Source: Bugula neritina (taxonomy: Eukaryota > Bryozoa > Gymnolaemata > Cheilostomatida > Bugulidae). Taken from it: DNA of 64,000 bases. Within the stretch, counting starts at the first letter, position 1; each line of letters opens with the position of its first letter. The stretch is taken from contig OZ037768.1 of assembly GCA_964035545.1 (NCBI GenBank), positions 6,997,241 to 7,061,240 on the forward strand. The letters are read 5' to 3'. Below, one piece after another: positions 26,377 through 41,300 of this stretch. A program made the position numbers and the translations under genes. Below the pieces are notes generated by a model. The model saw nothing but the letters and a program-made list of their open reading frames with translations, was not told the DNA's origin and searched no databases.

Positions 26377-29300
26377 GTAAACTCAGCAATTTTATTAAAT
26401 CTCAATCTTTGTTATAATTACAAAACTTTTGAGTTTGACTAGTAAACTCAATAAGGTTATTAAATCTTAAGAAAGGAGACTGTCTTTGTAGTTACATAAC
26501 TTTGATATCAACTGTTGACTGGTAAAAACACAAAATCTGAGATCAGTAAAGCTGTTTATTGCCTGAACACGGGCTTTTGATGTGGAAGTGTTATTCATAG
26601 TTCCAACTAGAGAAATAATGATGCAAGATATACCTGTAGTGTAAGCTTCATGTTGCATAGAGTCTAGGGAGTAATTCACTGAGTCCCTGCTGTTGAAATT
26701 ACGTACATTTTTTCATGGAATATAATTTATACAAAGCCATTATTCTAATATAGGTTCATGAAGTTGCAAAGCACATAACAGTACTTGTGATATAAAAATC
26801 TGCCAAAATTACAAAATTATTGCAAAAGAATCACATGATTACATAACTTTGATGCTGTATTTTGTACAGCTGTTGCTGTAATCAAGAAGAGAATGAGATT
26901 ATCAAGTACAGCTTTATATTTGGTCCTTATACAGACAGTATGTTTACCACAAAAAAAGTGAAACATTTAACACAGTTTTGTTTTTAATAGTAGAACTCCA
27001 TTATTCCAAGTAATATAATAATTACAAAATTGCTATGCTATTGTATCTATTAATATGTATCATATTTTGTGAGTGGTGGTGAGTATTTGGTGAAAATGTT
27101 AAAAGTTTAACAACGGTTTTTGAATAAGTAAGACTTGTGTGTAGTAAGCATTGGGTTTACAGTTGGGAATAAGAAGGCTTGTGGGTGTCTAATATTCATG
27201 CAATATTTAGATGTATGCAGTGCTGCAATATACCTAAGAGCTAATACTATCTACCCAGGGTGCTTCTTAACTCTAGCGTTGTATGTTTATATAACTTTAC
27301 TGCCTCTAGCATTACGTACTATTCTAGTAATGTGTGTAAACAGGATCTTGCAATGTTATATAATGAGGAAACATTTAACACATTCCTATATATTTTACAT
27401 TTAAAAAAAGCGTTGTACTGTTAAAGGCAACTTGAAATGCTCCTTGATATTAGTTTGACTCTCTTCTAATGGTTTGGTGTTAAGAAGAGTGAATGAAAGA
27501 AAATGTTGAAAGAACTCCTGCATGACGTTATATAGCATCTATTAAGTCTCATAAAACCATTTGCTAACTGCTAAGTGCTGTATAATATCTAGCATTGTAT
27601 CAACTGCAGCAGGGGCTGTGTGTAGACTCCGTAGGTAATTATACGTACATATGTGTATGAGTCAAGATAAGTAAGATATGAACACCTCTTTCCATGATTA
27701 TATTTTGCTTGCTCTCCATTACCTTATAATATGATTGTATTTTTATAACATCGATTATAATACTGTACCTGATAAATAAGCATGTTGTTGATATGTAAAC
27801 ACATATTACAAAAGTAATTGTGTACACTTATAATAAAAGCTAATGCTGTAGATGTAGATAATGAACATTGTTATTCTATTTGTGCAAATGCAGTGTTTTT
27901 GTATAAAGGGATGTATAAAAAGAGAGTAGCTTAAATATAACAAATATATTTGAAGTGTATATAATGGGAAACATGCATCATACATTGTACACTTAATATA
28001 TGTTGTGTAATATATGTACAGCACATTACATCTTGTGCTATATATCCATCAGTCCTTCGATATTCTACCAGTGCTCTAGGTCTATGAATTTTTACACTAT
28101 GATAATCATCTGCTCTATTCTATACTCTTCAACTTTAGATAAAACACTACATTATGTGTATAGAAGGCATAATAATAATCAGAAAAAGTCTGAAAGCTGG
28201 TTTAAAAGAAAAAAATGGTTGTCTTGTAACCAGCTATAAACCAGGACAAAATTATAATTTGAGTCCACCATAGGGAAATAACTATATCTAGCTATACGTG
28301 CTATACATTCCATATAACTATAATAACTATACACATACACACTGCACTTATTTTACATAATCTCAGTCCTTTTTTGGAAGCTGCTCTATGTAAAATTCGT
28401 TCTTATGTTTGATATGCATTGAAGTTGTGTTTGCATAAGCATGGATTATCCTTATTGTTATACTGCAACGGGTGGATTGAGAAAGGGGGACTTATTACAT
28501 GAATGATGCAAAAATTAATTTTTTTTCTGATATTTCAAGAAGAATGTATTCTAAATTAATTTTTATTAAGTTAGTAATTTGTTTTTAGAAACTGTTTGGT
28601 TAGATTTGCTGTATAGAACTGTAGAATGTCTAGGAGTACCTTGTAACTAAACCCCCTACTTGACTAATGACTGTTAGTGACCTGCTACTGACTTACTGAG
28701 CAGCAGTTATCTACTGACTTACTCACCACTCAGCATCTGGATCAGCTGGACATATTTTAGTTGAATGCTGCATTATGTAATATTCTAGTACTTTAACTCT
28801 TAGTAGTAGGAACATGGCACATAGAATTGTGCATGAGGTGGGTGATAGTTATTTTGAAGATGAAATTTCAATTACTAATGTTTTTTTTCTTCAACATTTA
28901 TTTTAGGATTCTAATGTCAACATTTTCAATTTGATTAAATAAATTCAATTTGAAAAAAAATTATAATTTGTTTGGTAATTTTTATTAAATTGATGTATTT
29001 TTTAAGCTTGTGGACTTTGTTCAGCATTGACACATAAGAAGATTTTTTGGTGTCACTTTTGTATTGTAATATCATTTAACTTACTGTATACAATCAGCTA
29101 TATTTAGAATAACTTATTGTTTTAACTTATAGTGTATAAGTGTTACTTCAGCTTGATGTGTATATATGGGTAATCATAGTACATCAGCTAACATACACAC
29201 TGGTTTTATTTCACCACTATTAACCCAGAGTTGTCTTATTTTAGTTCTCGGAGAGAATGGAGGAAGCCACAACTCGATTCTCTCTGTCAACTGTTCCACG

Positions 29301-32300
29301 GACGGCTGATGAAGCTCGTAAAGAGATGACAATCCACCATGAAGAGAAGAAAGGTAACTTATGCTATAGTCTGCGTCATAATAAATATCTTCTGTTTTGG
29401 CTGTGTCCCTTGGGTTTGCGGAAAGGTTGTTATTTTCTGTTATTTCTTTCAACTCTATTATATTATTTTCAAATATTTTAAGAACTTATATGTAGGGATA
29501 TGTAGACTGCATTCTGGAAAGAGTAATACCACTATTTTCAAATAAGGAAAAATAGCTTGTAGTCTTCAATTTTTTGCAAACTGACTTCTACCAAGTAACA
29601 TGGCATATCGCAAGCTTTAAAAATACACCATGTAAAGAATATTATGACTCCACAACCTTGTTCTGATACATTTGTGTGTATATTTACTGATTACGCAATA
29701 TTGTACAGATATCCTGGAGAAGTCAATGCACACACTGTCCCAAGGTCAAACATTGCTCGACAGGATAAAGCAAACCAGTTTACACACCAAATCAACCACA
29801 CACGCCACCACGGCAGCCTGTTACGGCATTGAGAAAATGCTGGAGCGGTTACAAGACAGGCGGAGACTGCTGGAGCAAATGTGGTCACAGAGGAAGTCCT
29901 ACTTAGAGAAAGGCTTCCACCTCTGTCAGCTAGATCTCGAAATCAGCAAAGTATGTTGTCATTATTTTGATAAATTTGGGAATATAAAATTTAATATAAT
30001 AATAATAATCAGCTTTTGTTAAAGGTTCAGTATATATTATTTATCAACTATGTTTGAAAAGTTGGATCACTATTCTGATGATGGGATAGTTTAAAAGTGA
30101 CCAAATATAATTTAATTTTCAATAAATTGCTTTCATTAATTTCTATCAGTGAATGTCAACGTACATGTATATCATTACATTAGTTGGAATAGACACCAAA
30201 TTTACTACAGTATTACAATTCTATGAGCCTTGGTATAGCATTTTTCACTGAATATTTATTTGTGTTGCAGATATCAGATTGGTTTCACAACTCTGGCAAT
30301 ATATACCTGAGTAGGACGGAGCTTGGTGACAGCGCCGAGGCAGCTCAGTCTATAGCCTCAGAGCACGATATTTTTGAACAAGACTCAATGCGAATTCAAG
30401 GAGAGCTTCTCAAACTGGTTCGTACATCTGAGCAACTCTCTCACACGTCTAATATTGACATGGCGTCATTACGTAAGAGGTTACAAGGGGTTGATGAGCT
30501 CGCTCAAGACTTCATGCTACGAATGGACGCCAGACGAAAGAATATTGCTACAGCCATTAACTTCTATAGACTAGCTGCAAAGGTATTTGCGTAATATAAT
30601 ATACCATATGCGCATTACTCATATATGTATTCATTAGTTGTGTATAATTGACACTGACTGTGCATACTCATGCTAATAAATTCTGACTTACATAACAGTA
30701 CTTCCTGTCTGGAGAATCTCAGACTTATGCAATTGAGGAAAGCCTGTGTTCTAAATTAGAAATGTAGCAAAAGAAGTTATGTTCTCGTGAGAATTTCAAC
30801 CCGTGCCCCAAACCAAAGTTTATAAAGAAATTGAAAGAATTTAGGCTATCTCAATTTCTCCTCTACTGCTCCTAGATGTATGCAATGCCTGATGAGAGCT
30901 TAGCTACTCTTTATATTATTTTCAATAAATAATTTTTTCTACAGTTGAAAACATACATTCAAGGTTAATACCATTTTTTTCCCTTAGTTTAGATGTTCAG
31001 CTCTGCCTATTAGTGTCTCAACACTCTTATATAAACCTGGCTTTAGCACTAAGGCTAACATAGAGCACCAACTCTAATTTTATTTACTCTGCAGATTACA
31101 CACAAAGACGTGTATGTTATAGACTCAGGTTTCAATGTCTGCAAAAGGAGATTAGCTCCCCACTCACATTCATCACTCACTGGAAATATTTCATGATTTC
31201 AATTTGGGTTATTTTTAGAAAAATGCTCAGTTTTAGTGCTAATCAAATGCTGTTACTGCGTATACTACATTTCTAAGCTTATGCAATGAATTTTTCATTC
31301 GATGTTTGGAAACAGTTGCATCAATTAAACCCACAACCATAAGTTCATTCATAAGAGCAGTCATGGAAACGCAGTGACAATAGCAAGTATCTAATAACAC
31401 AGGGCGATACACAACAACCCCCAGTGATAGATCTTGGTGATTATATGTAACTGTCTGTAGAAGACATATTGTATCGTATCCATAGGCACACTCAGATTTA
31501 GAAGTGTTGGAATCAGAACTGAGAAAGTGCCAAGTGACTGGTTCACCCATAGCCCCAGAGAAACTAATGTCTTTAACAGAAAGGCTGTCCCAGACCACCA
31601 CCCCACCTCTCAGAGAAGGACACCTCCTTCTTGACAGGGTGGGCAGAGATGACAGGGGAGCCAATGGCATTGTTATTCAGGTGCTCTACTCACTTGTTGC
31701 AGTTCTTTGGAAAGTGTAAAATTGTTTGAACTTGATTGATTTTAGTCCTAAATTTATTCAGCTCTTTATTGTGTTGTAACATTTTATTCTCCATGCAGTT
31801 GAAGGAACTAGAATCTAGACACAAATCTTTCGACAATCAACTTCGTATGGAAATAGGCAAGATAAGTGAAAGAAGTGAATCCTATCATAAATTTCGCGAG
31901 ACCTACTCATTTGTAAGTATTCGGAGTCGTTTCCTCCGCTATGCGCCCCTTACCATGTGTTACTATATGTTTCTTAAGATTTCATGTTCAATTGGGTGCA
32001 ATTTGACTATCTCAAATAAGGCTAACAATGTGTCAAAAGTGAATATCAAGTTTTAAATTTTTCCTTTCGATGAACCCAAAAGTGTTATTGTGCGATGCTG
32101 CAGTACATGTCATTTATAATTTTATCGACATATTTTGGTTTTAATCATTTTACTACGTATTTTTTACTGACTGGTGTACTGTAATGGTGTGGTATTACAA
32201 ACTGTGTACTTTTACTACAGATGTATATGCACAATCTAAGAGAATTAGACTTAGAACTTTAGAGATTTGGAGGTTATTTATACTTATATGTTATGATTAT

Positions 32301-35300
32301 ATGATAATATGATATCTATGACTGATTTAGATGAACTCTTGGCTGAACCAAATTGCAGAGACTGCAATACGTGACAACAACTCTCTTGGTGCCGATCTTA
32401 GATCAGCCAAGGATTTCCAGAGCACCTTTGAGCAGCTAGCCGAAGACATGAAGGTAAATTGATTTTCTAAATCTAAAATAGCTAATTAACTAAATCATTC
32501 GTGAGTAAGGTTGATGTTGGTATTTTCTACCTGCCAATGTCTTTGATGGTAGCTTGTTGCTTCTTCTTGCTCTTTGCTAAAACGTGAACATAATACAGAA
32601 AGATAATAATTATTGTCAAAATTTTAAATTTACTCTACAAAGTACATTGTGTTTATTATTAACATTATTTGACACCAAGTGTCATTATATGACATGAAAT
32701 ATGCTAAAGTAATAAACCTTGTCAGATCTCAATACTTTTGCAAAAATTAGATTTAAATTTAGTTAATTTCAATGCATAACAAAGAATATATTAACAAACA
32801 TTGACAAACAAGTTAGGTGTTGTGGCTTCCAGCTAGTCAAGGCACCAGGTTCTAGGAAAGTATATATTCACTTACTAGATAACAGCTCTTACCGAAGTTA
32901 GATTGTTGTGTAGTATATATCCCTTTTTGTACTTATTGCATAGTGCAACCACATTTGGCGTACTTCAGGTCAAGGAAAGCAAGGTTGGCCTTCTGCATGA
33001 AACTGCCAATCAGTTGACTACTGAAGGAGACTCCACTTCACCACAAGTCCAGCAGGCGACCAATGAGCTCTCAAAAAAGTGGAATAATATACTTGGAATT
33101 ATTGAAACTCGAACTAAGATATCAAAGACCTATGTCACATTTCATAAAACTGTGCATAACGTAAGAAAAATGAACTTTCTGTCTTTATTTCTTTTAATTT
33201 GCTGTATTTGTGCAAGAATAATATTTCATGGCTGAGCACTTTTTCTCATTAGAAAGCTTGAGGTCTTGACCTTTTGTACACATGGAACTAAGAAAATATA
33301 TTTGACATAGAAGATGGAGAAAATTGTTAAAAAACTATCTATAAGGAATTATTTATTCTTGCATGATGCATTTATGAGAAATTTTTGCTAAACTTCTAGT
33401 ATCATGAAATTTAGTTTTCTGATGTGCATACCTTCTGCTATATATAGATTCCATCAATCTTCATTGAATGTGTCTTTTATTTTATTGTAAATGTAGTGGA
33501 CTTTAATTACTGATGATTTGGAGGATTTGCTCAAGACAGATGTTAGTATAGCTACTGACTCATTGACCAATGAGGTCAAGGGCAAGTGGACGTCTGCTTG
33601 TGATGTGTCCAAGCAAGCCAATGCTAATGCTGCCGACATGCAGTCGTTGCTCACACAGGTAAGTAAATTACAATTGTTTTAATCATTTTATGTGTATCAA
33701 GTATAGAAAATGATCTTTATAACTTTGAGTTTTTCAATGTTTAGCTTTTAGAATTTATTTGAGAAATTTTTTTTCTGGTAAGTAACTCACTGAATCTAAA
33801 CAGCGCTGTGCTATAAATAATTATTTTATTATGTGCTGATCATTTGTGACACAACTAATTATTTTTTGTATGTCAAAAATGAGAGACGGTTTGCTTAAAA
33901 TTAGGAATTTTTTCATTTGTAGTATTTGAAATTTATTAAAAATCCTTTTCTTTGTTTCAGTCTCATACTGTCTTTTTGATTATCAGATTGTTAACACAGC
34001 TTACTTTACAGACCCATGAAGACACAAGTTTGCACACTGCCGAAGTTTCGCAGACAATGAAGAAAATATTGACTGAGATGAGAGAGCGAAAGGAGACGCT
34101 GAGCCAGCTGTTTGATAATTGGACGATGCACGTTTCTCAAAGCAAAGCTTTTAAAACTCAGTGGAATACCTTTCTAGAAGAAAGTAGAAAGGTTGATTTG
34201 CTTTATTATTAAATATCAGATCCTTGGCACATAAACACCGATGTTCAACATGATATTTATCTAATTTGATTGAAAATTAAAAAATAAGTTGTCATACTCA
34301 GTCTTGATAGGCCCACTTGTCATGTCCCATGCAATTTCATTTTTTTTAATGACTCCAACTTTATTCTGAATAAATATGCCATAATATTGCTATAGTAGTG
34401 TTTATTTATTATTTTTGTTAGATCATAGACTGGGTTTTAAAGACCGAGCATGAGTTTTTCCCATTAATTGTGGGTGACCTAGGTGACAGCCTTGAGAGAA
34501 CAACGCACTGCACAGATAGACTAAATGAATTTGATGCTATAGCTAAGGTGAGATAATATCTCCTGTTATTACTCTTGTAGATTATTGCATGGGTAAAAGA
34601 GGTAGAGGGGAGTTTCTTTGAACCCATGTTAGCCGGTGAATTGGGCTCAACAATTGAGGGTTGCAAGTCACTGAGCGATCAGTTAGATTCTAATCATAAG
34701 CGTTGCCAGGTAACACATTCTACAATATCATTACATACAAGCTAACGTAATGTGATTGGCTATTTATAGATTGATAGAATGTGGTACCGGCTCTATACCA
34801 GTCTAGTGGTTCTCAGGCTTCTTATTCACAACTTAATATTGTCTAATGCTTTTTTAGTTGTTTAAACATTACAGCTCATGTTCGCTACTTGTGATTCGTT
34901 GATCATTGGTTCGCAATGCATGTATATGCTGTTTAAACTAATTGACTTTACATGTAGTGTACTTAGCAAAAACAGGGGAGGGAAGGGAAATATATTTTTT
35001 CTCTTAACGTCTGAATAATTTAGCCACTGTTGAATTAGTTATGGTTGCCATGGATAGCTGTTTAAGTTACATGAGATGAGAGAAATACTAATAAAATATT
35101 ATTTCTGCAGGAAGTAAAGGAGAAAATTGAGAAGCAGATAGAAACAGCTGAGATGTTATCTCTAAAGGGCAACACTGGAAGAGAACATGACCTGATCATC
35201 AACGAGCTCATCAAAGTGCACCAGAGGTTTCAGGCCCGAATATCGGAATACAGAACTCTGTTGACCATGTCCATTAAGTTCTACAAGGACTTGGAAGAGG

Positions 35301-38300
35301 TGAGTTTACACAATGGCATGCAGTCCTTCACATCAGGGTTCATGAAACTACTTGATTAGAATCTCACAATGTTGGACTCGTTACTTTGAAACCTTGTCAG
35401 TTACAGAGTTATGATTTGTTATGTGGAATTTAGATTTATTATATAAAATGTATGTTGAAGTTAGTGCAAAGATTCACCACTGTAGCCCTATTTTTATATA
35501 TTAGAGTGAAACAAAAGTGCTCATGTTAATTGAAATACAATACATCTAAAAGTTTCACAATGGCATCTTGAATAACGATTATTCCCCTTTAGATGTCAAA
35601 TGATATGTGATCATGAATTGCAGTAAATAATGCTACAAAATATTTCACCTGACCATATTTATTTATTTAACGATTTTATAAATATTGTAAAGCATTTGTT
35701 ATAGATAGTGTTTCAATATAACAATGTTGATATTATTAGTTTAACATGGATATGAACATGGTAACAGCTTTCTTCCCATCTCCTCAATCTCTTCTCTAAA
35801 TATCTGATTTGATAAAACATGGCTTATCTAATATTTACAATATTATTATATTGATTGATTTGAAGGTCTTTTGCCACTATTGACACTTTTTCAGATCACT
35901 AGAAACCTTGAGGTTAATTGAATCTACTTACCATAAAAATATGTGCATAAAAATAAATTCTATAATATTAGGAAGCAAAAATGTCTTAAGCATGTATTAT
36001 GCAAGGTTAAAACTAATATTAAAAATAACGTTAATTATTAAGGAAATTCTTACAGCATACAAAATACAAAGATGTTGTTGGCTAGAATTAGTAAGTCTCA
36101 AGCAATATAAGTGGCAGAAGACCTTCCGTTGTACTACTGTTATTATTATGCTACTACTAACTGCTGTGTGATTTGGTGTTGTCCTCTTTTCTTGACATCA
36201 AATTACAATTAAAATAATCAACATCAGATTACAGATTATCAACATTTTGATTATTACTTGTTATTTTACTCTCAAATTTTGACTCTATAACATGTTTTTA
36301 TAATAACATCAAGAAATTATTAAAAATTGCTTTACTTACACTTATTTAGCTTTCTTGCTCCCAAAGAGCATAACGTCTACTCACCAGGTCTTTTAGGCTA
36401 TTAAGTTTTTACTAACATATGATTTGAAAAACTAGTTGATAATGGTAGTACCTGATCCAAATATTATGTGATCATCATGGTAAGAGTCTTTTTTACAAAT
36501 TGTTGAACATTATTATGCTTCCATATATAATGTGCAGTTGGAGAAGACCCTAACAGAGTTTGAAGAGAAGTACAAGTCAACAGACATACCCTCCTGTGAA
36601 CATCTCACCAGTTCTGTGCTACACGAGCACACAGCTGAGAGGGAGAGAGTTCTACATCTCATAGACAGAGTGGCTGCTGCCGGCGAAGAGATCGTCATCA
36701 GAGTCAGACAGCAGAATACTGATCAAGTACGGTTCTAGTGAATATTTAATACTTGATAATTAGCTTTTTCTGGTGCTGGGTTTTGATCCATCCCAGCAGT
36801 CTACCAAGTATCATATTTGTGTACATATACCTTCATTACCTGTTTTAGTAAAAACATAGTCCCTTAAATGTTTACAGTTTGTGTTTAGACCAAATTTAAA
36901 GTACAATTAATTTGCCGGCGTCTATCTTTATTTGCAATGCTATTTGTTCTAGCTTCATGTCAATTTTCAGGGAAGTTAGTGAGTTCTCTTTCGCAAACGG
37001 TCAACTTCTTGGTATGTTTCTGTTTTCAATGGTCTTTTAAATTTACCTAATGTCACAGATATACACGGAGCACATTGAGAGGTTGCTGTTACAAGCCAAC
37101 AAGAGGCTGCAGACGTTTGAAGATGCATGGGCTGCTAAGCAGAGACAGCTGGAGAAGGTAATGGATGAGCCAACTGCTGTAGCACAGCTTTCTCCACAGA
37201 TGGAAAAGGTTTGTCTTCTATTTCTGTTATGTTTCATAACTGATTATATTCTAGTTTTTTTATCCTCTAATTATCTTAGAGTTGCAATTTCTATTGCATT
37301 TTATAATTGGTTTTATTCTATTTTTATTCTTATATTTGTATTGCTCCATTTCTAAACTATTTCTTGTTTACTATCATATTAATTCCCAGATTAAAACTTG
37401 TACTTGTGTTACCAGATAAAGGAAGATATTGCAGCACTCAATCAGCAGCTGTTTCACCTAAAAGTCAGTATGGCATCCACACTGCCTGGTCTCAAAACCA
37501 ACCTTGCATCTGCTCGTGCTCTGCAAGACAAACTTCAAGTAGGTTTACAGTGTCTTTGGTCATAGAATTGTTATATATACCTTCTTCACCTTGCACCATA
37601 GTGTTCTAAAATTGCCTGCCGGAATGTTTGAATAATTTTTCTAAATTTTTTAGTAGTGAGGTGTTGTATACATATTATTTACAATGACAATAACATTCTT
37701 TACTCATGTAGCCAATAAAAGAAGAGCTGATGAAACAGCCTGCACCAAGCCCTGAGTCTCAGCCAATGCATGACGATGTAATTAGTGACTACAACACTCT
37801 GGAAAGCGGAGTTAATGACTTTGTGAAGTTCTTGGAATTATCTACACAGTTTTATTCTCTTTATGATGAGGTATGCAAGCATTATAATTATTTCATATGT
37901 AAATTAATAGAAGTTTACTAGATGTTTTATGACTGTAATGCGTATAGCAAAATTTTACTGAGCAATATCCAGCGAAAGGAATAAATGAGTTCAAAGATAA
38001 ACATAAGAAAATTGAGTTAGTGCCCTTAGTTATCTAATAATGGTTTGCAAAGTATTTACTGCTGGTCTATACACAATTATTGAGTGACATTTTTAAGATT
38101 TTTATCTCAGCTCAATATGCATACTCAGTTAAACTGTTTATGGCATTACTTTTTTAATGTAAATGCAATTTGGTAAAAGGCAAATGTTTTTTCTGTTCAA
38201 CAGAATTTTTATAATTCTTCAAGTAGGCCATTGTTATTGTTTTCACATGCATAAACAAAATTCTGTCACTTATGCAACTTTTTACTAACTTCACTAATGA

Positions 38301-41300
38301 ACTAATACTGTGCTTCTCCTGTGGTGAATTTTAGCATGGACAGTCATAAAAAATTGATTAAAATCCACAGGTTCACTATTGCTCTGTTGAACATTTTCAA
38401 GTAATGACTTATTTGCTTAAAATTGTACACGCTTAAAGTTTTCAAAAACTACTACGAGGTGGCCGGCGACGTTAACGTCAAGGGCCTCTATAGCTCAGTG
38501 GCAGAGCGCTGGTCTTGTAAACCAGCGGTCTTGGGTTCAATCCCCAATGGAGGCTCCTTTTTTTTACTGATGAATTTTATCCTTGATTTATTGAACATGG
38601 TAACAACTGTATGTGCTTAGGGATAATATTATATTACATAGTTTTACTCATAAATTAAATTGTTTAATTGTGTATTGAAAACATGTTGTAAAAAACTTTT
38701 TTCATTTTAGTAGGCTGTTTACAAATTAAATTATGGCTTTTGGTTAGTAAAATTAACGACATGATTTGATATTTTTTATTAAGAAAGTGGTGGTTTCACA
38801 AACTTTTATGACTTCGTGATGAAATTTGGATATATGGTTTTCTAATTTACGGTAAATTTGCTTGAGCGTTTATAGCTTGGAAAAAGTTGCTGCTATTGTC
38901 CTGACATTCATTGAATGAATAGAGCCAAAAATCTTTTGTATCAATAAGAATATAAAATGACCCATATACCTAATTTAGTTTTGGTTAAAGTGTAGCATTG
39001 TTAGTTGTTTTGCTGATGATTTCTTTGAAAGCATATAAAATTCCTATTTGACTTTCAAAAACTTCATTGGAAGCCAACTCACAAATAAACCTTATAAGCG
39101 TAAAGCTTGCATATGTGGATACATAAAATTTGATATTTTGTGTCGTATTTCATGAACATGTTATGCTCAAGAATATTAGTGGTATTTTTGTTTTATATTT
39201 TGTTAATATAGCTTTTTCTAAATGACTATCCCAACTTGTGCCATCTCATTAAAGTATCAGAGTAGCAGAGATTTGCTACTTCACATTATATGAATAAAGA
39301 AACAGATTGAACCTAATAACTTGGCTCTAATACTGTACATCTGTTTTCTCTTGATAAAAATTTGTGGCACTGATACAAACGAAAGCTACTTGACTTCTGA
39401 TCACACTATTATAATACATCTGGTGTGGTTGCAGAGTGAACAGTGGATTGGGGAGACAACTCTTCTCCTCAACAACACAAACTCTCAGTCCCTATCATGT
39501 CGAGACGTAAACCAGCTTTCCGACTTGCAGAGAAATTTATCCGACTTCCAGTCTACTCAAGTACCAGTTCAGAAGGAGAGACTGAATCAGATGGCGACTT
39601 TGTCTGTTCAGCTCTACGGTGAGTGCTGTTGGTGTGTAGGCATGATGTCACATTGGAGCAGGACATTTGATCTTGTCTTAGTATTTATATAATGTAGTGA
39701 CCAATACGTGATCGTAATAGAGAAATTCATAATCAATGTTTTGAGTAATTGAAGGAAATTAAAATTTTTTCTCTATCCATTTTAGTTTAATAAAAGTCTG
39801 AACTAATACGTGGGTTTATTATGTGCTTGTTTTTGTTTAGGAAACCAACTCCTTTTGGTTTGCCTAATTATATTGGAACTATAGATATATTGCACATGAT
39901 AGTTACATATATTACTCAGCTAATAATTTATCTATATGATAATTATATAGCATTTAGATACAGCAGGGAAGAAATTTAGATAACCTAAGTTCTTTAATTT
40001 CCTCTATATATTTTTTTTTGGTGCACAGGTTAAAATTCTTAGGAGAACAGAACTTCTTTTGTTAGATTTCTAATCTAGAACACAGGCTTTTCTCCATTAC
40101 TACATCTACCTTTCATATAATTGTATGCATGCATATATACGTTTACCAGGTCCAGATGGGTCACAGAAAGTTCAACCAATCAGTGACAAAGTATCTGATC
40201 TGCAGATGTTTTTGGATCGAGCACAGCATGACTTGGCGTCTCTACAACACTCGTTGAAACAACCTGCTGACGCCACAGAGTTTATGGATACGACTGACAG
40301 CATGGTGTCTAGCCAAGCAGAAAACCTTCAGCTACAGCCTCAGCTCATCCCACAACCCCAGGTCACCCCACAGTCTCAGGTCACCCCACAGTCCCAGGTC
40401 ACCCCACAGACCCAGGTCACCCCACAACAAGCCTATGTTGTACAGCAGTCACAAGAACATACTGTTCACACTACTAAGTTTATTTCCACTGAAGATGTGG
40501 TGTCTGAAGCCCAGCATGAACCAGGTTCTCCTCCGAGAGCACCGATGGCTGGTGCTGTTCAAGTGTTACCTATGACATCACAACATGGTAAAACTCCGCC
40601 TCCAGCTACTAAGCCTAAGCCTGTTACCAACAAACCTCCGACATTCCTCACCCAACTCCAGCCTGCCGAGATTAATGAAGGAGACAAGTAAGTAACGGCA
40701 GTGGTAACGCTTTTTCGTATGTTCAGATACTAGTAAGGTGAACACTCGCTCACCAATGTAGGTTTTAGTCACCATCATATGTTTTACTTGATTAGATATT
40801 TACCACACTTATAGATATCATTCTGCTTGTTGACCTACGGAGTTTGAATTTATATTATACTAAGCACAGACATGATATCAACAGTTTGTGGCTGATACAT
40901 CCAACCTTGATAGATATTTGTTCAATAAATAGTAAACATCTTTTATGCTCAGGCATTCATAGGATTTAGTACTATAGCTTATAGGAATTTTACGTGCTCA
41001 AACTTTTGATGTTTTTTGGTTAAAAGTGTCCTTTATATAGTTTTCGTATTACTTTAATAACTAATACCAATACTAATACCAATACCAATACTAATACCAA
41101 TACCAATACCAATACTAATACTAATACTTAATACCAATACTTTAATTACTATGATACTTCAAAATTATCTTGTGACAGCCTATAGATATTGAAGTAGACA
41201 CTATAAGCATGCATTTATATAGTTTTGTAGAATTATGTTGTTCCTATGTCTTTGTATGTTGTAGACAGGTTTAGATGTCTTTGTATGTTGTAGGCACTGT

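Noticed and set aside
27135-28239. Several 60-90-codon open frames on both strands
   Set aside because: They lie in a 2.9-kb intron, overlap each other on opposite strands and have the hydrophobic composition expected of chance frames in AT-rich DNA.
34548-34580. Ordinary 33-nt intron between two constitutive exons
   Set aside because: It has GT-AG ends, but 33 nt is shorter than animal introns usually are, and including both exons would put two helix-A segments in a row. Mutually exclusive use is favoured, though not proven.
41245-41264. Upstream acceptor copy as the true exon start of Ig1
   Set aside because: It leads to a TAG after two codons (A-CAG-GTT-TAG), so it cannot serve the full-length protein.
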